Source: Alnus glutinosa (lineage: Eukaryota; Streptophyta; Magnoliopsida; Fagales; Betulaceae). From it: a stretch of DNA of 64,000 nt. The stretch's first letter is position 1. Each line of letters starts with the position of its first letter. Below are positions 59,187 through 64,000 of this stretch, piece after piece. The position numbers were made by a program, and so were the translations under genes. A model generated the notes under the pieces. It was given only the letters and a program-made list of their open reading frames with translations, was not told the origin of the DNA and ran no database searches. The stretch spans positions 1,940,001 to 2,004,000 of the forward strand of contig NC_084888.1 of the NCBI RefSeq assembly GCF_958979055.1, written 5' to 3'.

Positions 59187-60152
59187 CACTACAAAAATTC
59201 ATGGAATTTGCCACGTGCATTTCGGCACGTGTATGGACACTGTACACGTGTCGAACAGGTTGCCACGTGCATTTTGCCACGCGTGCGACTCGTGTCAGAT
59301 GTGGAAGTCACTAACTGCACATTTTGACATGTGTATCTTAATACACGTGTATTGAAATACACGTGTATTTCAATACACGTGTTTAATTTGTGTTTTTTTT
59401 TTTGAAAAAAAATTCTAAATTGTATTTTTTATTTAATTAATTTTTTTTATTTAATTCTTTAATTGTATTTTTAAGTTAAATTAAAAATACAATTAAAGAA
59501 TTAAATAAAAAATTTAATTAAATAAAAATTACAATTTGGAATTTTTTTTTTCAATTTAGTTTTGTTATTGTCTTTTTAAATTTGTTTGGGTTAATTAATT
59601 TTCTTTCTTTCTTTTTTTTTTTTAATTTTTTTTTTCTTATTTCTGACCACAAATAACGCAATATTTATTTTACCCAAAAATATCACAAAATCAACACACA
59701 CAAACCAATAATTAATAACGTATTTGTTAACTATGCAAATCTTTACAAACAAAAATTAATTACACAAAATATCTACAAATCTGAAGGGCGTCCCTGCGAA
59801 GCACGAGGTACCATCCCAGGCGTGTTCTCGCCAATCGGCGATTGCTGCGCAAGGGATGGTGTAGCGTCCCACATAGCCTGCTTAATCTGCTTATCTACCT
59901 TCGCCCATTTGTCCCGCATATGAATGTAGGACCCGCTCCTAATAAGCATGCCCTCAGCCTGCCTAAAACGGTTGCAGGCTCGTCCTACAAGTTGTAGAGC
60001 AGCATTGTACTGCAACACAACCTTCTTCCCCCTCGGGAGCACCCAGTTTCTCTCTGGGTCCTTAATCACCTCATAATATATGGTTCCATCTGGATTGTAT
60101 CCTAATGAAAAAAAATATATAACATTTAATTGGTTAACACTAAAAAACATAA
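59187..60152 (-). mobile_element. CACTA (En/Spm) transposon 3' part, interrupted by a MULE
   Basis: The terminus CACTACAAAAATTCATGG at 59187 is the typical CACTA end. Inside it, 59212-59381 holds seven CACGTG hexamers in direct and inverted settings, like the subterminal repeats bound by CACTA proteins. A 131-bp AT palindrome follows. On the minus strand an exon (60101-59773) encodes '[13 protein letters not shown]', '[20 protein letters not shown]' and '[20 protein letters not shown]', resembling the plant Ptta/En/Spm transposase-associated domain (Transposase_24 type). It ends in a stop at 59773 and begins at an ATTAG acceptor. The upstream intron is interrupted at about 60152 by the MULE terminus, so the rest of the element, if present, lies beyond the window. 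Confidence 0.7.
59412..59542. repeat. 131-bp near-perfect AT-rich palindrome
   Basis: Arms of about 62 bp (left arm beginning ATTCTAAATTGTATTTTTTA, right arm on the opposite strand ATTCCAAATTGTAATTTTTA) around a 6-nt centre GTTAAA near 59477, with only a few mismatches. RNA from either strand would fold into a long hairpin. It sits in the CACTA subterminal region. Confidence 0.9.
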
Positions 60153-60515
60153 GGGGTAATTACCTTTTCCCCCCATGAACTACCGGCCAGTGTCATTTTG
60201 CCCCCACGAACTACCCCTTCGACCAAAATAGAGCATCCAACTACCAATTTGACACCGTTTGCCCCCTTCCGTTAGTCAGACCCGTTATGTCCGACGGTCA
60301 ACTGCTCACGTGCATGTCAAGTGCCGTCTACCCCATTTTTATTCCGAAATTGCCCTCTGGTACAGTAGATTAAAGTTTATGAAAAGAAAAAAAGAAAAAC
60401 AAAACAAAACAATTCAAACTAAGCAACAGAAGCTTCTTTCACGTCATTTTCTTTGGTGTTCCACTTCAACTTCAAAGCAGTAGCCCGCTGAAAGAGTCGA
60501 CCTTGAAGAGCTTCA

Positions 60516-61801
60516 ATGTCTTGTTCATGGAAGAGCGAAGCAACATCCGGAGAGCCCATCTGCCGGTGTAGAGTACCTGCACCTTTGAAGACTTCCTTTA
60601 CCGATGAAAATTTCGGCCGCTTGTTCTACGGTTGTGTGAACTATGAGGTAAGATTTTTTTTTTTTAATGGATCTGTAAATAATGGGTAGTACCTCTTCTT
60701 CGTCTGCTTATTCTCATATATTTTATAGATAATGGGTAATTTTTTTAGGGTTTGAAAGTTAGATCTTAGATTATTGTCTTAGGATTTTTTTATTTTATTT
60801 TATTTTATTTTTTTTTTATTTTTTGTTCCTTGGTTTCCTGTTTTTGGACAATGAGGTGTTTTTTTTTTGCCTAAACTGTTTTGGGGTTATTGTTTTCGGA
60901 CAATGGGTAACTGAAGACAATGGGTCGTTTTTTCTTTCTTTTGCTCGAGTGGTTTTTGGTTAAATTATCCTGAAATGAGGTATTGGTTATTATTTAGTTG
61001 TGTTCGGACAATGATTGCATGATGAATACCTCTTAGATAATTCATGAAATCAGAGCATTAATATCTTTCTTCTCGTCATTTGCTGAGGACTTTAGCAATA
61101 ATAACACTACTATTTGGCATTGTAAATAATTTCAGTAGCATTATGTTGTATTTGGTTTGGTTAAATGATAAGCAAATTGAAAGCACCACTTTTTGTGATA
61201 TGCATGTACTGTATCTTAACAAATCGAAAGAGAAGAGGTCAGTGAGCTTAGTCATGTATGTTAGATTTCTATTTTTTTAATTTATAGATATGATCATGCT
61301 TAAATTCCAAAAGAGCCAGATTAATATGTACATCATGTCTATATGTATCATAATTGCATTGTATGCTTGTTTCCACATTAATTACCCCTATAATATAATT
61401 ATGTTAGTAAGTAAAGTGGTATCAACTCTTAATTATACTTGGCCTTCCATTGAACTTTTTTTAACGTTGAAAAACTACCTTTGTTTATGAGACCTCTAAT
61501 TGAATAGGTTGGTCGGTCTTGCGGATTCTTCCAATGGAAAGATTCTGAAATGTGTGAACATGCTAGACGAGCATTGACTCGTGTGCAACACAGGCACGCT
61601 ATGCTGAACAAGGAAGTTGTAGAATTGAAGGTCAAGTTAGAGATCGAAGCAATTCGATATGACATGCAAGTGAAAATTGCAATGACAAATAGCCGAATTT
61701 TGGCATTTTCTTGGGTTTTTTTTGTTGTCTTCTTAGCTGTGTTTTGGGGCAACTTTTATGGTGTCAGTCAAGGACATATGTCCTACAAACGGCTACCTTG
61801 A
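60516..61801 (+). CDS. zf-GRF zinc-finger protein with coiled coil and membrane segment (MULE-carried)
   Basis: Two exons, 60516-60647 and 61508-61801, join in phase 0 to 141 residues. The first gives 'MSCSWKSEATSGEPICRCRV' and 'PLKTSFTDENFGRLFYGCVN'; the second gives 'VGRSCGFFQWKDSEMCEHAR'. Together these make a GRF zinc finger (CxC, T..N.GR.FYGC, C.FF.W.D), a fold known to bind nucleic acid in other proteins. A helix likely to be a coiled coil follows ('MLNKEVVELKVKLEIEAIRY'), then a hydrophobic segment ('AFSWVFFVVFLAVFWGNFYG') that looks like a transmembrane anchor. Similar GRF-plus-TM proteins occur in many plant genomes, often in MULEs; the role is unknown. The exon-2 acceptor is TTGAATAG. 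No lesion was seen. Confidence 0.75.
60648..61507 (+). other. intron of the zf-GRF gene
   Basis: 860 nt, T-rich, starting GTAAGA and ending AATAG. No other gene seen within it. Confidence 0.55.
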
Positions 61802-62136
61802 AAAATTGTAATGACTAATATGTTTGTAATGATTAGTGTATTTGTAACTTTGAAACCTTGTAACTAGTGTATTGGTAAACTTCGTAATGTGTAGTGTACT
61901 TGTAATGTTTGTCTCCCTCTTTTCGAAAATGTAAAAAATGTGTATAATTTTCTGGCATGAAATTTGGTATCATCAAAATAGCATTTTGACAACCCCAATT
62001 TGATTCATTATTCCTTGTACATATGCTAAAATACTGACCTATACTTCCAACATACGAAACTTGAACAAATAGTTTCTTGTACAACTTAGCATTTTGGCAT
62101 CATCAACATAACATTTTGGCATTTTTGCATAATTTC

Positions 62137-62690
62137 AAATCAGAAAACATAGCATTGTTCCTGCATATTTTCCTTCAAACCTAAACAAGTTGTTTCCAAC
62201 AACGTCAAACCAACATAGTCCATATTTCCCACTACAACATCAAAAAATTGTTCCTATCAACAACAAACCAAAGTGTTTCCAACTACACTGTTTTGGAACC
62301 TGAACAAATAGTTTCCAACATACAAATCAGAAAATATAGTATTGTTCCTGCATATTTTCCTTCAAACCTAAACAAGTTGTTTCCAACAACATCAAACCAA
62401 CATAGTCCATATTTCCCACTACAACATCAAAAAATTGTTCCTATCAACAACAAACCAAATTGTTTCCAACTACACTGTTTTGGAACCTGAACAAATAGTT
62501 TCCAACATACAAATCAGAAAACATAGTATTGTTCCTGCATATTTTCCTTCAAACCTAAACAAGTTGTTTCCAACAACAACAAACCAACATAGTCCATATT
62601 TCCCACTACAACATCAAGAAACTGTTCCTATCAACAACAAACCAAACACAATTTCCAACTACAAACCAACATAGTCGACTATCATATTTC
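62137..62690. repeat. 187-bp tandem repeat, three copies
   Basis: Units start at 62137, 62324 and 62511 with AAATCAGAAAA(C/T)ATAG and contain words such as 'cctaaacaagttgtttccaa' and 'caacatagtccatatttccc'. The third unit is shortened and followed by two copies of a shorter word (caaccatagtcgactatcat-like, near 62665-62720). The spacing is exactly 187 bp, with few differences between units, so the array is young. It lies downstream of the MULE transposase stop. Confidence 0.92.
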
Positions 62691-62748
62691 CAACTACAAA
62701 CCAACATAGTCGACTATCATATTTCCAACAACAGTTTATAAAAACACA

Positions 62749-64000
62749 TCAAGGCTGCCATATTGGTTTTTTCCCTTTGTTTTTAGCTTCCATTCTTTGT
62801 ATACCCTTCTCCACTGTTGGTACCACCACTCTTGCTGGCTTCCTTACTGGTTCTCGAATGACAACTCCGAGTGCCCTGGCCGGTTCCCGAGTGCATACTG
62901 CTGGTTGTGAATCGTCACATGTTAGGTTAATAGTGGGTATCTCTTTGTTGGGATCGGGCTCCTTAAATGCTGCCATCAACCTACCAGACCTCCTAATAGG
63001 CCTTGCAGCAACAGATTTTGCCTGTGCAACACACTCTTATTAGTAATTCAAAGTCTATTTACATATAAAGTATAGAGTGGAAAGCTGTATTTACTTACAG
63101 TTGTGGAATTTGCTCTTTGTGATGCCCGAGTATGCATTGAGGGAGCCATTGTCTTACTCCTTTTCGTTGAAGTAGGCTACATATGTAACATCGTCATTAG
63201 AAATAACACAAATATATATTTGTAATAACAAATGTTACTGATACCTACATCAACAGTAGTAGGTGGAACTCTCTTTTTGGGCCGTGAAACAGGTTGTGCA
63301 GCTGTAAATGATTCCGTAGGCTGTGAATCATCAGCAATTGGGTGAGAAGGAATCTGCGACACAAAACAACCAAGGTTAGGAAAATTATTAACAAAGTTGG
63401 CAATTGTATTTTGTTATAAAAAAAAGTGGTATTTAAGATATATGTACTTACATCATCTAAGTTCAACTCTGTTGCAGTGCTTGGAGTGGACTTCCTCTTC
63501 CTCCTAGGGCAAGTCCTAGCGTTATGGCCAATTGTCCTGCACTTCGAGCATCTCATGCTTACACCACCCTTCCTCATGCAATGTGGGTTTCTTGGCTCAT
63601 CTGGACCCCTTCTCCGGAGCTTCTTGGGCCGGCTTGGGGTCGCTCTAATAACGGGTGGGTGAACCTCATCTTGCCCGGTTCTGACCCATTGGTCCTCACT
63701 TGGCACTGGGTATATCATTGGGTCATAAGCCATTTTGTAATTCTCAACACTGTAATATGGATGAAGGTACTGTTCAGGTTTGGCAGAATGATATAAAATG
63801 GCTGAGATGGCATGTGGGCATGGAATGCCAGTCATATCCCACTGCCTGCACCCACAAACACGGTCCGTCAAGCTAACCACAAATGTGCCATAACTGCACA
63901 ACACTTCATAGATTCCATCCCCAATATAAGTTGAAGTACACTCTGCAACATCCTTTCCACATTGGTCTGGGCACCATTCCCCGACATACTCCCTTATTCC
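62749..64000 (-). CDS. mudrA-like MULE transposase, C-terminal part (truncated by window end)
   Basis: Minus-strand exons from beyond the window: 64000-63452, 63353-63249, 63176-63099 and 63021-62749, all joining in phase 0 with GT-AG introns. The first shows a SWIM zinc finger ('RVCGCRQWDMTGIPCPHAIS' followed by 'AIL') and a CCHC knuckle ('MRCSKCRTIGHNARTCPRRK'), the normal C-terminal order of plant MULE transposases after the catalytic DDE domain, which would lie upstream outside the window. The later exons are low-complexity, rich in Pro, Arg and Lys ('RRSGRLMAAFKEPDPNKEIP'). The frame is open throughout what is visible, so the copy may be intact. Function: catalyses DNA cut-and-paste at the terminal repeats. 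The exon 2 donor was placed at GAT|GTAGGT because the alternative two codons later breaks the frame. Confidence 0.85.

Larger units (their letters stand above)
60153..64000. mobile_element. Mutator-like element (MULE), left end to beyond the window
   Basis: The left terminus starts GGGGTAATTACCTTTTCCCC and continues with 'GAACTACCGGCCAGTGTCAT', 'TTGCCCCCACGAACTAC', the style of long MULE terminal inverted repeats in dicots (about 60153-60270). It carries two genes facing each other: a zf-GRF gene (plus) and a mudrA-like transposase (minus) that runs off the window end. A 187-bp tandem repeat lies between them. The right terminus and the expected 9-bp duplication are outside the window. Confidence 0.75.

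Noticed and set aside
62248-62674. Open frames reading through the 187-bp repeats
   Set aside because: They arise because the 187-bp units share words; the frame has no protein-like features and 187 is not a multiple of three.
1-64000. CRISPR arrays, bacterial operons or prophage-like systems
   Set aside because: The tandem repeats seen are exon-intron units, minisatellites and microsatellites of a plant nuclear genome; none has short repeats with unique spacers and cas-like genes are absent.

Overview
This is a nuclear segment of a dicot plant genome. It is AT-rich and intron-rich, with short plant-type GT-AG introns, TA and GA microsatellites, many small non-autonomous transposons, and nuclear genes for plastid proteins (PsbO, HCF164). 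I cannot fix the species from sequence alone. A woody eudicot would fit the gene set, but that is only an impression.

Layout. 1-6.4 kb: decayed LINE sequence, then a minus-strand REM-type B3 transcription-factor gene that looks broken. 8.5-10.4 kb: psbO (minus, two exons, intact). 12.8-13.4 kb: a non-coding locus (minus) with two box C/D snoRNAs, one clearly U15, under a telo-box/site II/TATA promoter. 15.3-17.5 kb: a COR413 plasma-membrane gene (minus, four exons). 19.3-21.5 kb: a BTB/POZ-NPH3 (NRL family) gene (minus, three exons). 24.5-25.6 kb: a small conserved cysteine-rich protein gene. 25.8-30.3 kb and 34.1-38.8 kb: two copies of a histone-chaperone NASP gene (minus). Copy A is intact. 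Copy B has a nonsense codon, two extra hybrid exons in a 279-bp tandem array, a SINE insertion and ~140-bp direct repeats at its borders. Between them at 32.5 kb lies an intronless plastid-targeted protein. 39.4-40.7 kb: HCF164 (plus, four exons). 42.6-43.4 kb: a LINE relic.

43.6-57.5 kb is a tandem family of small secreted cysteine-rich peptide genes resembling EMBRYO SURROUNDING FACTOR 1 (ESF1/MEG type). Five copies share promoter, signal-peptide exon and intron position. Only the last (57.1 kb) is complete with eight mature cysteines. One copy is split by a young Ty1/copia element (49.3-54.3 kb) at the border of its second exon.

57.8-64 kb is transposon-rich: an hAT-type MITE, the 3' end of a CACTA element with seven CACGTG hexamers and a large AT hairpin, and inserted in it a Mutator-like element (MULE) carrying a zf-GRF gene and the C-terminal part of a mudrA-type transposase that runs off the window end.

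The host genes are not an operon-like set. PsbO, HCF164 and the 32.5-kb protein act at the thylakoid, COR413 at membranes, NASP in chromatin, and NRL in signalling or ubiquitination. The most interesting parts are the peptide-gene cluster, the NASP exon amplification and the snoRNA locus.
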